Shown piece by piece: positions 50,112 through 58,137 of a DNA stretch of 64,000 nt. Source of the stretch: Candidatus Eiseniibacteriota bacterium. Lineage in GTDB: Bacteria > Eisenbacteria > RBG-16-71-46 > CAIMUX01. Position numbers and translations under genes: made by a program. The stretch's first letter is position 1; each line of letters opens with the position of its first letter. The notes under the pieces were generated by a model. The model was not told the DNA's origin. It made no database searches and saw nothing but the letters and a program-made list of their open reading frames with translations. The DNA lies in contig JACKCR010000012.1 of the NCBI GenBank assembly GCA_020633975.1, positions 45,046-109,045 of the forward strand, written 5' to 3'.

Positions 50112-50951
50112 ATGGCTGTTAGCGATCTCACAAGAATCCGCTCCAATATTCAGGGGCTGAACATCCTGGGGACCCTGCGCGACGTGAACAACGACGTCGC
50201 CATGCACCAGCTCCGGCTCGGTACGGGTAAGAGGATCAACTCCGCGGGCGACGATCCCGCTGGACTCTCGATCTCGACCAAGCTCGACGCTCGGAACCGG
50301 ATCCTCAACTCCGTCTTCGACAACATCGGACAGGCGAAGAACCTGCTCGGCGTTGCCGAGGGTGGACTCCTCAGCATCAACGACATCCTCGTCTCGATGG
50401 GCGAGAAGGTCGTGACGGCTGCGAACGACACGCTGGGTACCGAAGAGCGGCAGGCGATCAGCCGGCAGCTCGTCCAGCTCGTCGCGGAAATCGACGACAT
50501 CGCGACCGACACCGAGTTCAACGGAGTGAAGCTCCTGAGCTCGAGCACGACGTTCAACTTCCAGACCGCGGCGCGGAGTGGCACGGAGTACACCTCCCAG
50601 GCCTTCACGCCGACCGACCTGGGGATGAGCAACCTCGTGGCCTTGACGGGCTCCGACGTCATCGACAGTACGAACGCGAACGACTACCTCGACGAAATCG
50701 ATGCAGCGATCTCGACCGTGAGCTCGGCGCTGACGAACCTCGGTTCGCTCATCAACAGGTTCACGATCAAGGAGAGCAACGTCTCCGTGGCTCAGATCAA
50801 CACGGAGGCTGCCTTCAGCCGGATCCGCAACGCGGACTTGGCCAAGGAGCAGCTCGAGCTGACGAAGATGCAGATCCTGCAGCAGACGTCGACGGCGATG
50901 CTGTCGCAGGCGAATGTGAACTCCCAGTCGATCCTCACCCTCTTCCGGTAA
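50112..50951 (+). CDS. fliC: Flagellin, minimal D0/D1 form
   Basis: About 279 residues, near the minimum for flagellin. The conserved N-terminal part (ARIRSNIQG-like, here LTRIRSNIQGLNILGTLRDV and LRLGTGKRINSAGDDPAGLS) and C-terminal part (SLINRFTIKESNVSVAQINT followed by EAAFSRIRNADLAKEQLELT, ending NVNSQSILTLFR) are nearly adjacent. The variable D2/D3 region is absent, so filament subunits have no outer domain. A second copy is not in the window. GGAGGTC lies before the ATG 50112. Regulation is by the sigma-28 promoter and, likely, CsrA-FliW. Confidence 0.96.
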   Translation: MAVSDLTRIRSNIQGLNILGTLRDVNNDVAMHQLRLGTGKRINSAGDDPAGLSISTKLDARNRILNSVFDNIGQAKNLLGVAEGGLLSINDILVSMGEKVVTAANDTLGTEERQAISRQLVQLVAEIDDIATDTEFNGVKLLSSSTTFNFQTAARSGTEYTSQAFTPTDLGMSNLVALTGSDVIDSTNANDYLDEIDAAISTVSSALTNLGSLINRFTIKESNVSVAQINTEAAFSRIRNADLAKEQLELTKMQILQQTSTAMLSQANVNSQSILTLFR

Positions 50952-51023
50952 GCCCGGAGGAGGGCCTGAGTCGCTTTGGAGAATGAGGTCGAGACCGTCT
51001 GGTAGCGAGGTGAGGTAAAGGCG

Positions 51024-51353
51024 ATGCACCCGCACGATCCTCGCCGGATCTACCGGCAGCAGCAGTTCGAGGGGGCGACCGCGAGCGATCTCGTGCTCGC
51101 GGTCTATGGACACGCCATTCAGGGGTGTCAGTCCGGGAGACGCAAGGTCGTCATTCGGGCTCTCGAAGAGCTGATCGGCGGACTCGATCTCGAGCGGGGC
51201 GATCTAGCCCTCGGTCTGCTTCGAATGTACGAATACCTCTTGTATCGAGCCCGGGAAGGGGAGCTGCAAGAGGTAGGGAACACACTCCGGGAACTTCGGA
51301 CGGCCTGGGAGGCGAGCGTCAGCTCTCCTTCCGGGCCTGCCTTGCATCCATGA
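51024..51353 (+). CDS. fliS: Flagellin export chaperone FliS
   Basis: About 109 residues. FliS caps the flagellin C-terminus before export. The sequence opens with RRIYRQQQFEGATASDLVLA and VYGHAIQGC, close to the FliS signature Y-x-x-Q-x-x-x-A-S-P-x-E-L-V/I-x-M-L-Y, then a long helix (ALEELIGGLDLERGDLALGL) and RMYEYLLYRAREG (FliS Y-x-Y). Place between fliC and fliD is standard. The ribosome site AGGTAAAGGCG lies before the ATG. Confidence 0.88.
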   Translation: MHPHDPRRIYRQQQFEGATASDLVLAVYGHAIQGCQSGRRKVVIRALEELIGGLDLERGDLALGLLRMYEYLLYRAREGELQEVGNTLRELRTAWEASVSSPSGPALHP

Positions 51354-51397
51354 ACCGGTAGTTCCCCAGGACGGCCGTTGGACGAGGAAGGTTACCG

Positions 51398-52798
51398 ATG
51401 GAAGTCGTATCCGCCGCAGGGCAGGAGCTGCTGGACCTCACCGAAGCTCTCATGAGCCTCGAACGGCGACCGCTGGAGCAAGCCCAGGCCAGCCGTTCCC
51501 TCGTCGACTCCCAGATCTCCGCGAGCAGGTCGCTTTCGTCGAAGCTCTCGAGCCTTCGTCGTCTCGCTGACGACTTCGCGCAGATCGGTGCCCTCTCGCC
51601 CCTCCGGAGCTTCCAGATCTCCGGCGATTCGAGCGGTGCCTTCACGGCGACCGCGGGTTCGACGGCATCCGCCGGGATCCACTCGGTCCAAGTGCTCGCA
51701 CTCGCGACCCGTCACTCCCTTGCCTCCGGTGTGATCAACACGAAAGGGAAGGATCTCGCGGCAGCCGCTTCGGTCGAGAACAAGTTCACGTTCGAGGTCA
51801 CCGCGGGGGGCGAGACGACGCAGATCGAGGTCGAAGTCGATGCGGATGCGGATGACGATACGATCCTGCGTGCCGTGGTCAGTGCCATCGACCGATCGAG
51901 CGCGGCGATCACCGCGTCGATTGCAAGGGTCGGTGATTCGGAGCGGAAGCTCCTCATCCAGGCCGAAGATTCCGGATCTGCGGCTGCGATCACATCGATC
52001 AAGGACGTCGAGGGTTCCATCATCTCGAGGCTCGGTCTCGGCAAGGGACTGACCAAGGACGGGGAACTCGGCGGAACGGTGCAGGCCGCTTCCGATGCCA
52101 GCCTCGTCATCGACGGCCTCGAGATCTCGTCCTCGAGCAACAAGATCGATGACGTGATCAGTGGCGTGAGCCTCCAGCTCTCCGCTGTTACCACGGGGAC
52201 GGCATCGATCGAGGTGGCACGGAACCCGGATACGATCTTGGGTGAGCTGAAGAGCTTCGTCGACTCGTACAACACCACGCTGGACGAGATCCGAACCGCG
52301 ACCCGTCCGAGCGACGATTCCGGCGCGAATCGAGGCATACTCGCCGATGACACGAGCTTCCGGCTGCTTCGCACCAGCCTCAGGAAGCTGATCTCGGACC
52401 CGGTGACTCTCGATTCCGGGACCAAGACCCTCGCCAGCATCGGCATCTCCGTCGATCGCGAGGGGCGTATCTCGTTGAACGAGTCCACGCTCCGCTCGGT
52501 CCTGGAGACGGACCCCGAGACGGTCGAAAACATCATTGGCGGAGAGAATGGTGTGGCCGGGCGCCTGGCTGGGCTCCTCGAGAGCTACTCGAAAACCGGT
52601 GGGATCGTCGACCGTCAGCTCGATGCCGCAGAACGGCGACGAGCCCTTTACGACGCTCGAATCGCGAGCCTCAACGAAACGCTCAAGGTGCGGGAGCAGG
52701 GGCTGTTCCAGCAACTCGCCGAGCTTCAGGCTGCGATCGGGACGCTTTCGAGCCAGCAGAGCTACCTCGCCAGCTACTTCGCCAGCTCGACCAGCTGA
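51398..52798 (+). CDS. fliD: Flagellar filament cap protein (HAP2)
   Basis: About 466 residues. FliD caps the filament and folds incoming flagellin. N-terminal LMSLERRPLEQAQASRSLVD and LSSKLSSLRRLADDFAQIGA match FliD_N; the middle has HSVQVLALATRHSLASGV; the end has the FliD_C coiled region NVENIIGGENG-like, here DAAERRRALYDARIASLNET and LKVREQGLFQQLAELQAAIG. The typical closing LNxLxxQ-x-x-L pattern is visible as TLSSQQSYLASYFASS. The ATG at 51398 follows GAGGAAGG. Confidence 0.93.
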   Translation: MEVVSAAGQELLDLTEALMSLERRPLEQAQASRSLVDSQISASRSLSSKLSSLRRLADDFAQIGALSPLRSFQISGDSSGAFTATAGSTASAGIHSVQVLALATRHSLASGVINTKGKDLAAAASVENKFTFEVTAGGETTQIEVEVDADADDDTILRAVVSAIDRSSAAITASIARVGDSERKLLIQAEDSGSAAAITSIKDVEGSIISRLGLGKGLTKDGELGGTVQAASDASLVIDGLEISSSSNKIDDVISGVSLQLSAVTTGTASIEVARNPDTILGELKSFVDSYNTTLDEIRTATRPSDDSGANRGILADDTSFRLLRTSLRKLISDPVTLDSGTKTLASIGISVDREGRISLNESTLRSVLETDPETVENIIGGENGVAGRLAGLLESYSKTGGIVDRQLDAAERRRALYDARIASLNETLKVREQGLFQQLAELQAAIGTLSSQQSYLASYFASSTS

Positions 52799-52944
52799 CG
52801 GGTCTCCCTAGAGGGATGACGCGATCGGCTTCGTCGCTTCGAATGAGGGGACATCCAAGTCGAACTCTCGTCGAGAGAGGAGCGTCGACTTCGTCCCGAT
52901 TTGGATTGAGACGGGTTGCCCGCGAGGGCAGGAAAGGAGGACCG

Positions 52945-53166
52945 ATGAGCGACCCGTTGGAGCGAGCGGTTCACGACCTGGATGCCCGGTTCGTCCATGA
53001 CCCCAGCGCCCCTCGTCTTCACATCGTGCGGGAGGGCGTGCGTCGGTACGTCGAGGTTCGAGATCGAACGACGGGCCGTCCGGTACGGCGCGTGGAGGAG
53101 ATCGAACTCCTCAAGCTCTACGAGCGGATCCAAGCGCTCCAGGAGCGCTTCAGCAGTGCCTCCTGA
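52945..53166 (+). CDS. flaG: FlaG-family protein
   Basis: About 73 residues. YVEVRDRTTGRPVRRVEEIE followed by LLKLYERIQALQER matches the FlaG signature, in which a D-x-x-T-G-x-x-I/V-R-x-I-P element is followed by a helix. FlaG proteins affect filament length in several flagellar systems. AAGGAGGACCG lies directly before the ATG 52945. The 146 bases between fliD and flaG hold no gene. Confidence 0.8.
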   Translation: MSDPLERAVHDLDARFVHDPSAPRLHIVREGVRRYVEVRDRTTGRPVRRVEEIELLKLYERIQALQERFSSAS

Positions 53167-53179
53167 GACGAGCGAGCCT

Positions 53180-53533
53180 ATGCGCGCGGCCCGTCCGGAG
53201 CCGCGTACGGAACCCGGGGCGACGGCCCTGTTTCGCGCGCTCTCACCCACTCTCCTCTCTGCCCTCGAGCGTGCGGAGGGCGCGTCTCGTGACGGCGACG
53301 TCGGCTCTCTTCGCTCCGCTCTTGCGCAGTTCGACCTGGCCTTGCGTCAGCTCGGCGCCGATGATCTGAGTGACGACGTGGCGCGCGAGCTCCATGCGAG
53401 GATCGGGAACCTGGCCGCCTTTCTCGGTGCCGCCAGGGATCAGGTACTGGCCGAGCTCACGGTGGCGCGCCGAGCGCAAGCGTACGGCGCAGACGGCCCC
53501 AGGGCCGGTCGTCGAATCGAGGGCCGAGCATGA
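53180..53533 (+). CDS. small helical protein in flagellar operon, possibly FliT-like
   Basis: About 117 residues from ATG 53180; a GTG at 53156, inside the end of flaG, gives an extra eight. Two or three amphipathic helices: TLLSALERAEGASRDGDVGS, RSALAQFDLALRQLGADD, and AFLGAARDQVLAELTVARRA with a basic tail. FliT-type chaperones have this size and place, but identity is too low for a firm call, so the function is unknown. It overlaps the FlgM-like gene by four bases (ATGA), so they are coupled. Confidence 0.5.
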   Translation: MRAARPEPRTEPGATALFRALSPTLLSALERAEGASRDGDVGSLRSALAQFDLALRQLGADDLSDDVARELHARIGNLAAFLGAARDQVLAELTVARRAQAYGADGPRAGRRIEGRA

Positions 53534-53886
53534 GCAACGAGAAGAAGATCGTCTCGATCGATGAGCTGAGACGGAAGGCGGCGGAGCGAGGGGACTCGCT
53601 CGAATCGCTGTCGCCCGCAGACCTGGAGAAGCTGACCGAAGAGCTGCGCAAGGAGCTCGGGGACCTGCCCGACGTGCGAATGGATCGGGTTGCCCTGGCG
53701 AAGGCGCGGATCTCCAAGGGCTTCTACACCGGAGAGCGGATCGCCGACGGAATCTTGTCGTCCCTTCGCGGTCCGACGCCCCCTGACCCGATGCCTCTGC
53801 ACCCGGACTTCCAGGCGACAGAGTCGGAGGAGGACGCGCAGGCTCGCGAGGGCGCCCACGGGAATGAGGAGCCGTCCGATCGATGA
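53530..53886 (+). CDS. flgM: FlgM-like anti-sigma-28 factor
   Basis: About 118 residues, longer than the usual 90-100. The part VRMDRVALAKARISKGFYTG followed by ERIADGIL (near 49-77) matches the sigma-28-binding FlgM signature: V-x-x-(D/E)-(K/R)-V-A-x-(I/L)-(K/R)-x-x-I-x-x-G-x-Y ... I-A-x-x-L. A Pro/Asp/Glu tail (PDPMPLHPDF then ESEEDAQAREGAHGN) extends beyond it. FlgM holds sigma-28 until it is exported after hook completion. The matching fliA gene is not in the window; the only sigma-like gene is the region-4-only protein at 57814. Confidence 0.72.
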   Translation: MSNEKKIVSIDELRRKAAERGDSLESLSPADLEKLTEELRKELGDLPDVRMDRVALAKARISKGFYTGERIADGILSSLRGPTPPDPMPLHPDFQATESEEDAQAREGAHGNEEPSDR

Positions 53887-54536
53887 GTTCGGTCATCACG
53901 CCTGAAAGCGCAGAGCTTCGCAACATCCTGCCCGTGGGCAGCGAGGTCGTCCTGGAATGGAACGCGGCGTTCCGTGTTCGGGGACGGATCGAAGCGTACT
54001 CGAGCGAAGCTGCCGCCCGGGCCGATGTCCGGATCGAGCCTGAAGAGCCGAACCCTGGCGAGGGGACGACGGTCTCGCTTCGCATGGCCGCGGACGAAGC
54101 GCGCGCGTGGGCGGGAGCGGTTCATAACGTGGATCAAGGGCTCGTCTCGCTGGACCTCCACCCCGATCCCGGAAACTCGCGTTCCTATTTCCGGATGTCG
54201 ATCCGACTCAGCCTTCGGATCTTCGTTGGTTCGGACGAGCGTGGAGTCACCACCGCGCAGACGATCGCGCGATTGATCGAACTGAGTGGGGGAGGGTGCC
54301 GCTTCGTGGCCGCACCGGACATGCTCGAGCCCGGGTCCGTCTACGACGCAACGCTGCAGCTGGAGGACGACCGTACCCCGCTCACGGTCCGGCTCAAGAC
54401 CCTCCGGTCGAGCCCCCATGCCGACGGCCTGGAGTTCTCGGCCAGCTTCTTGGACCTCAAGGAGCCCGATCGGCAGCGGATTCTGCGACGCCTCTTCGAG
54501 GAGTACCGGCACCTCCGCCGTCCCGAATCGCCTTGA
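53883..54536 (+). CDS. PilZ-domain protein, YcgR-like
   Basis: About 217 residues. The front is a YcgR-N-like domain (LRNILPVGSEVVLEWNAAFR followed by VRGRIEAYSS); then a PilZ domain with RxxxR in YFRMSIRLSLRI and the second motif LIELSGGGCRFVA, which is the D/N-x-S-x-x-G element with Glu at the first place. It should bind cyclic di-GMP and brake or steer the flagellar motor. It overlaps flgM by four bases. A hairpin follows its stop. Confidence 0.82.
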   Translation: MSSVITPESAELRNILPVGSEVVLEWNAAFRVRGRIEAYSSEAAARADVRIEPEEPNPGEGTTVSLRMAADEARAWAGAVHNVDQGLVSLDLHPDPGNSRSYFRMSIRLSLRIFVGSDERGVTTAQTIARLIELSGGGCRFVAAPDMLEPGSVYDATLQLEDDRTPLTVRLKTLRSSPHADGLEFSASFLDLKEPDRQRILRRLFEEYRHLRRPESP

Positions 54537-54552
54537 GGGCTCGGGAGCCCTC
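54535..54552 (+). terminator. hairpin at the stop of the PilZ gene
   Basis: GAGGGCT (54535-54541) pairs with AGCCCTC (54546-54552) around a four-base loop, followed by GAATATTCT. Seven perfect pairs and a short AT-rich tail; a possible weak terminator of the fliC-PilZ run. Confidence 0.5.
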
Positions 54553-54642
54553 GAATATTCTCTGTCCGTCGCGGAAGCGTTGGGGTATGCCGGAGGGAGC
54601 CGGCAGTCGTTCCGCGGGTACGTCTGGACAGGGAAGAATCCG

Positions 54643-56169
54643 ATGGCTCGAGCCAAACGCAGGGCCAGTGCCGACCCGGCCGCGTTTCCAGCCAAGATCT
54701 CGCGCGCACTCACCGAGGCCGTGGGTACATTGCCGTATCGGCTCTATCTGGCCGAGACGGACGAGTCCGTCGTCCTATTGCACGACGGTGGCCTCGTCCT
54801 GGACGACGACGCCCTCGAAGTGGAGCTCTCCTCTCTGGAGGCGTGGGCTCTCGAGCCCGGGCCTGACCCCACGGACTCCACCTGGGCACGCTGGCCTCTA
54901 CGCTGGGAGGGCGATGTCGTCGGTGGTCTCGTTCTGCCGGCGCCGGGGCTTGCGAAGATCCGTTCCGAGCCGCTCGACGACGTCGCGCTCTACCTGAGAC
55001 TGCGCCGGGAGGAGGCGAGAACGGCCGCGCTGGCCGGCTTCCGGGACGGGGCCCATTCCGCACTGCCCTACGGGTTCCTCTCCATCGACGGGCTCGGGCG
55101 GATCACCGACTACGGGGGAAGGGCGGAACAGATCCTCGGTGTCACGCCCAAGGATGCACTCGGGGTGGACTGTGTCCGCGTCTTCCGTCCGGTCGGGTTG
55201 GAAGAGCATCCGCTGCTCCAGGCGCTGCGGGAACCGATCGGTACGGTGGAGCTCTACATCTCGCGGCCGGAGGGCGGTGAGGTGCCCGTGTTGCTCCAGA
55301 CGTGGCGCTTCGACATGACCGAAGGTCGGCCGTATCGTCTCTACGCGTTCTTCGAGGATCTCTCCGAGGAACGCAGCCATGCGGAGGCCGAGCGTCAGCG
55401 CGAGAAGCTCGCCGTCCTGGGAGAACTCTCCGCCGGCATCGCGCACGAGATCCGAAACCCGCTCACCGGCATCGCGAACTGTGCGCAAGTGCTCCAGGAA
55501 GACTTGGGGGCGGACCACAAGGGCCAGCGCTTCCTTCGGATCGTGCTCGACGAAGTGGCTCGTCTCAACCGGATCGTCGAGGGGCTGCTCGGCTACGCGC
55601 GCCCGAATCACCCCGAGATGCGCTCGGCGGAGATCGAGGACTGCATCCGGCGTGTCCTCGAACTGACCAAGCCCGAACTCGAAGACGCGGGGATCCGTGT
55701 CGAGTACCGCGTGAGGGGGAGGATTCCTCGCGTGTTCCTCGACTCCGGGCAAGTGGAACAAGTGCTTCTCAACCTCGTCCGGAACGCGCGCGACGCGATG
55801 AAGGACGGGGGAGAGCTGACGGTGCAAGTCGCAGTGATCCGGCGCTCGCCCTACCGGCGAAAAAGCCCTGGTCGCCGCGCGACCGACGTGGTGAGACGCG
55901 TGGGCGACGCGCCTCGCCAGAGGTTCGTCCAGATTCAGATCACGGACACCGGAGGCGGCATTCCGAAGGAGATCCTCTCGCGGATCTGGAATCCGTTCTT
56001 CACGACCCGACCGAAGGGAACCGGACTGGGGCTCTCGCTCTCCCAGTCGATCGTGCGCGAGCACGGCGGGTTCCTCAGCCTTCGTCCGGTAGAGAACAAG
56101 GGGACGACCGCCCTCCTGGATCTACCGATCGAGAGGAGACAAGGTGAACGACGACGAAACGACCGTTGA
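54643..56169 (+). CDS. PAS sensor histidine kinase, NtrB/FlrB-like
   Basis: About 508 residues. No membrane helices, so cytoplasmic. The first 120 residues have no known family; then a PAS domain (near 145-250, YGFLSIDGLGRITDYGGRAE), HisKA with GIAHEIRNPLTGI (His268), and HATPase with QVLLNLVRNARDAM, ITDTGGGIPKEILSR and GTGLGLSLSQSIV. An insert SPYRRKSPGRRATDVVRR lies in the ATPase domain. It overlaps the sigma-54 activator by 26 bases and is its kinase. Such FlrB/FleS kinases control flagellar class III genes. The ATG 54643 has AGGGAAG upstream. Confidence 0.9.
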   Translation: MARAKRRASADPAAFPAKISRALTEAVGTLPYRLYLAETDESVVLLHDGGLVLDDDALEVELSSLEAWALEPGPDPTDSTWARWPLRWEGDVVGGLVLPAPGLAKIRSEPLDDVALYLRLRREEARTAALAGFRDGAHSALPYGFLSIDGLGRITDYGGRAEQILGVTPKDALGVDCVRVFRPVGLEEHPLLQALREPIGTVELYISRPEGGEVPVLLQTWRFDMTEGRPYRLYAFFEDLSEERSHAEAERQREKLAVLGELSAGIAHEIRNPLTGIANCAQVLQEDLGADHKGQRFLRIVLDEVARLNRIVEGLLGYARPNHPEMRSAEIEDCIRRVLELTKPELEDAGIRVEYRVRGRIPRVFLDSGQVEQVLLNLVRNARDAMKDGGELTVQVAVIRRSPYRRKSPGRRATDVVRRVGDAPRQRFVQIQITDTGGGIPKEILSRIWNPFFTTRPKGTGLGLSLSQSIVREHGGFLSLRPVENKGTTALLDLPIERRQGERRRNDR

Positions 56170-57568
56170 GTTCCACTACACGCTGCTCGTCGTCGACGAC
56201 GAGGAGTCCATCCGGATCACCCTCTCCGAAGCGCTGGCGAACGACCACACCACGGTCCATTCGGCGGCGACCGGAAAGGAAGCGATCGCGCGGGTGGAGT
56301 CCGAGAAGATCGACCTCGTCCTACTCGACCAGAACCTCAAGGAGTCGAGTGAGAACGGGATCGACGTCCTCCGCAAGATCAAGGAAGTGCGGGAAGAGAC
56401 GCTCGTCATCATGATGACCGCGTACGGGAAGATCGAGAGCGCGGTCGAGGCGACGAAGCTCGGGTGCTACCAGTACCTGACCAAGCCGCTCGAACTCGCC
56501 CAGCTGAGGCTCCTCATCCGGAACGCGCTCTCGACGATCGAGCTGCGCAAGGAGGTCGAGTCGACGCGGATCATGAGCGAGCGTCATCTCGGGGGCGCCG
56601 TCTTCGGAGAGAGCCAGAAGATGATCGAGCTCCTCGACAAGGTGAGACGCGTTGCGCAGAGCGGCACGACCACCGTCCTCGTCCGGGGGCAGACCGGCAC
56701 GGGCAAGGAACTCATCTCCCGGATGATCCACCTCTACAGTGGCGCCAAGGGGCCGTTCGTCGATCTGAACTGTGCCGCGCTACCTGATCATCTCCTCGAG
56801 AGCGAACTCTTCGGGCACGAAGCGGGTGCCTTCACGGATGCCCGCAAGATGAAGCGCGGTCTCCTCGAACTCGCGGACCGCGGCACGCTCTTCCTCGACG
56901 AGATCGGAGAGATGCCGCTCGCCCTCCAGGCGAAGCTGCTCCGCGTGCTGGAGACGCGCACCTTCCGTCGAGTCGGCTCCACCGGCGACATCAAGGTCCA
57001 CACGCGGTTCATCGCGGCGACGAACAAGGACCTCTTCCAAGAGGTGGAGGCGAAGACGTTCCGCGAGGACCTCTACTACCGACTCTCCGTCATCCCGATC
57101 TATGTGCCGGCTCTGAAGGACCGGCCAGAAGACATCTCGATCCTCTCCCGCTACTTCCTCGACAAGTACACCCGGGAAGTGGGAGGGAAGGTGACGGGGA
57201 TCTCACAGAAGGCGCTCGAGAAGCTCTGCGACTACTCGTGGCCCGGGAACGTCCGCGAGCTCAAGAACCTGATGGAGCACGCGGCACTCCTCGCCAACGG
57301 TCCCGAACTCCTCCCCGATGATCTGCCACCGCGGATCTTGGCCGGGGCACCGGGTGCGGGAGCGGACAAGAGCGGGGACGTTTCGTTCCTCACCGACAAG
57401 GTGGTACCTCTGGCGGAGGTGGAATGCGCGGCGATCGCGCACGCCCTCCAGCTCTGCGGCGGGAACAAGACCCGGGCCGCCGAGCTGCTCGGAATTGCCA
57501 GGCAGACCCTCCGGACCAAGGTGAAGGAGTACGGGCTCGAGTCCGAATCCGAGCCGGCCAGGAACTGA
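56144..57568 (+). CDS. Sigma-54 activating response regulator with GAFTDA loop
   Basis: About 474 residues. Receiver (VVDDEESIRI, phospho-acceptor Asp62 in LVLLDQNL, lysine in LTKPLE), AAA+ domain with RGQTGTGKELISRMIH (Walker A) and GTLFLDEIGEMPL (Walker B), and a C-terminal Fis-type helix-turn-helix (GGNKTRAAELLGIARQTLRT). The sigma-54 contact loop reads GAFTDA at 228-233 instead of GAFTGA. It starts with GTG inside the end of the kinase gene. Likely target: sigma-54 promoters of flagellar genes such as that at 27757. In NorR a Gly to Asp change at this loop position frees the ATPase from repression. Confidence 0.92.
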   Translation: MNDDETTVEFHYTLLVVDDEESIRITLSEALANDHTTVHSAATGKEAIARVESEKIDLVLLDQNLKESSENGIDVLRKIKEVREETLVIMMTAYGKIESAVEATKLGCYQYLTKPLELAQLRLLIRNALSTIELRKEVESTRIMSERHLGGAVFGESQKMIELLDKVRRVAQSGTTTVLVRGQTGTGKELISRMIHLYSGAKGPFVDLNCAALPDHLLESELFGHEAGAFTDARKMKRGLLELADRGTLFLDEIGEMPLALQAKLLRVLETRTFRRVGSTGDIKVHTRFIAATNKDLFQEVEAKTFREDLYYRLSVIPIYVPALKDRPEDISILSRYFLDKYTREVGGKVTGISQKALEKLCDYSWPGNVRELKNLMEHAALLANGPELLPDDLPPRILAGAPGAGADKSGDVSFLTDKVVPLAEVECAAIAHALQLCGGNKTRAAELLGIARQTLRTKVKEYGLESESEPARN

Positions 57569-57604
57569 TCAGCAGCGGCTGAGCCTTCGCCTACTTCGCG
57601 GCCA

Positions 57605-57629
57605 CGGCCGGCTCCCTCGGGGCCGGCCG
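57605..57629 (+). terminator. hairpin after the sigma-54 activator
   Basis: CGGCCGGC (57605-57612) pairs with GCCGGCCG (57622-57629) around a nine-base loop; followed by CTTGCGTTT. A strong stem 37 bases after the stop, but no U-run. The 245 bases up to 57813 otherwise show no gene. Confidence 0.5.
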
Positions 57630-57813
57630 CTTGCGTTTCGGCCCGATCCGGCTGCGATTCCTTCCGGCCCCCCGATCGGGCAATTGTTTCCCGCATAGGG
57701 ACTTTCGCTTCCGCGCCGTCAGCGTCCCTGGTTCGGAGGCCGAACACCCCCCAGGTTGGCATCTCCCTTTCACCTACGTCCCTGGACCGGTGGACCCGGT
57801 TCAGGGAGGACGC

Positions 57814-58137
57814 ATGCAAAGTCTGGAGACCCTGATGCGCGAAGCAGGCGTGGATCAAGAGCCGCGCGCTCGCGTGGAGGCCATCCTGGCGGAACTCGGG
57901 AGCGAACTGCTCGAGTCCGTCATCGACTCGCTGCCCGAGAAGCAGCGGCTCGTGCTCGCCCTTCGCTACTACGAGTCGCTCCACGTTCCCGAGATCGCGG
58001 CGGTGCTGGGATCGAAGGAAGCGACGGTGGACGAGCTGCTACAGAAGTCGATTCACGCGCTCTGCAGGAAGGTCGAGCGCGCCGCGGCAGGCAGGGCAAG
58101 CACGAGGATGGCACACGCAGAAGGAGCGGGGCGTTGA
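57814..58137 (+). CDS. stand-alone sigma-70 region 4 (sigma-28-like) protein
   Basis: About 107 residues. The middle holds one helix-turn-helix of the sigma region 4 type: VIDSLPEKQRLVLALRYYES then LHVPEIAAVLGSKEATVDEL and LQKSIHALCRKVER. This is the -35 recognition domain; region 2 (-10 and core binding) is absent and no flanking sequence could encode it. It may be a transcription co-factor, an anti-anti-sigma or a relic of a fliA gene. AGGGAGGACGC lies directly before the ATG. It overlaps the next gene by four bases. Confidence 0.75.
   Translation: MQSLETLMREAGVDQEPRARVEAILAELGSELLESVIDSLPEKQRLVLALRYYESLHVPEIAAVLGSKEATVDELLQKSIHALCRKVERAAAGRASTRMAHAEGAGR

Noticed and set aside
57754-57773. 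TTGGCATCTCCCTTTCAC as a sigma-54 promoter before the sigma-region-4 gene
   Set aside because: The -24 half fits but the -12 GC is replaced by TC, so the essential element is missing.
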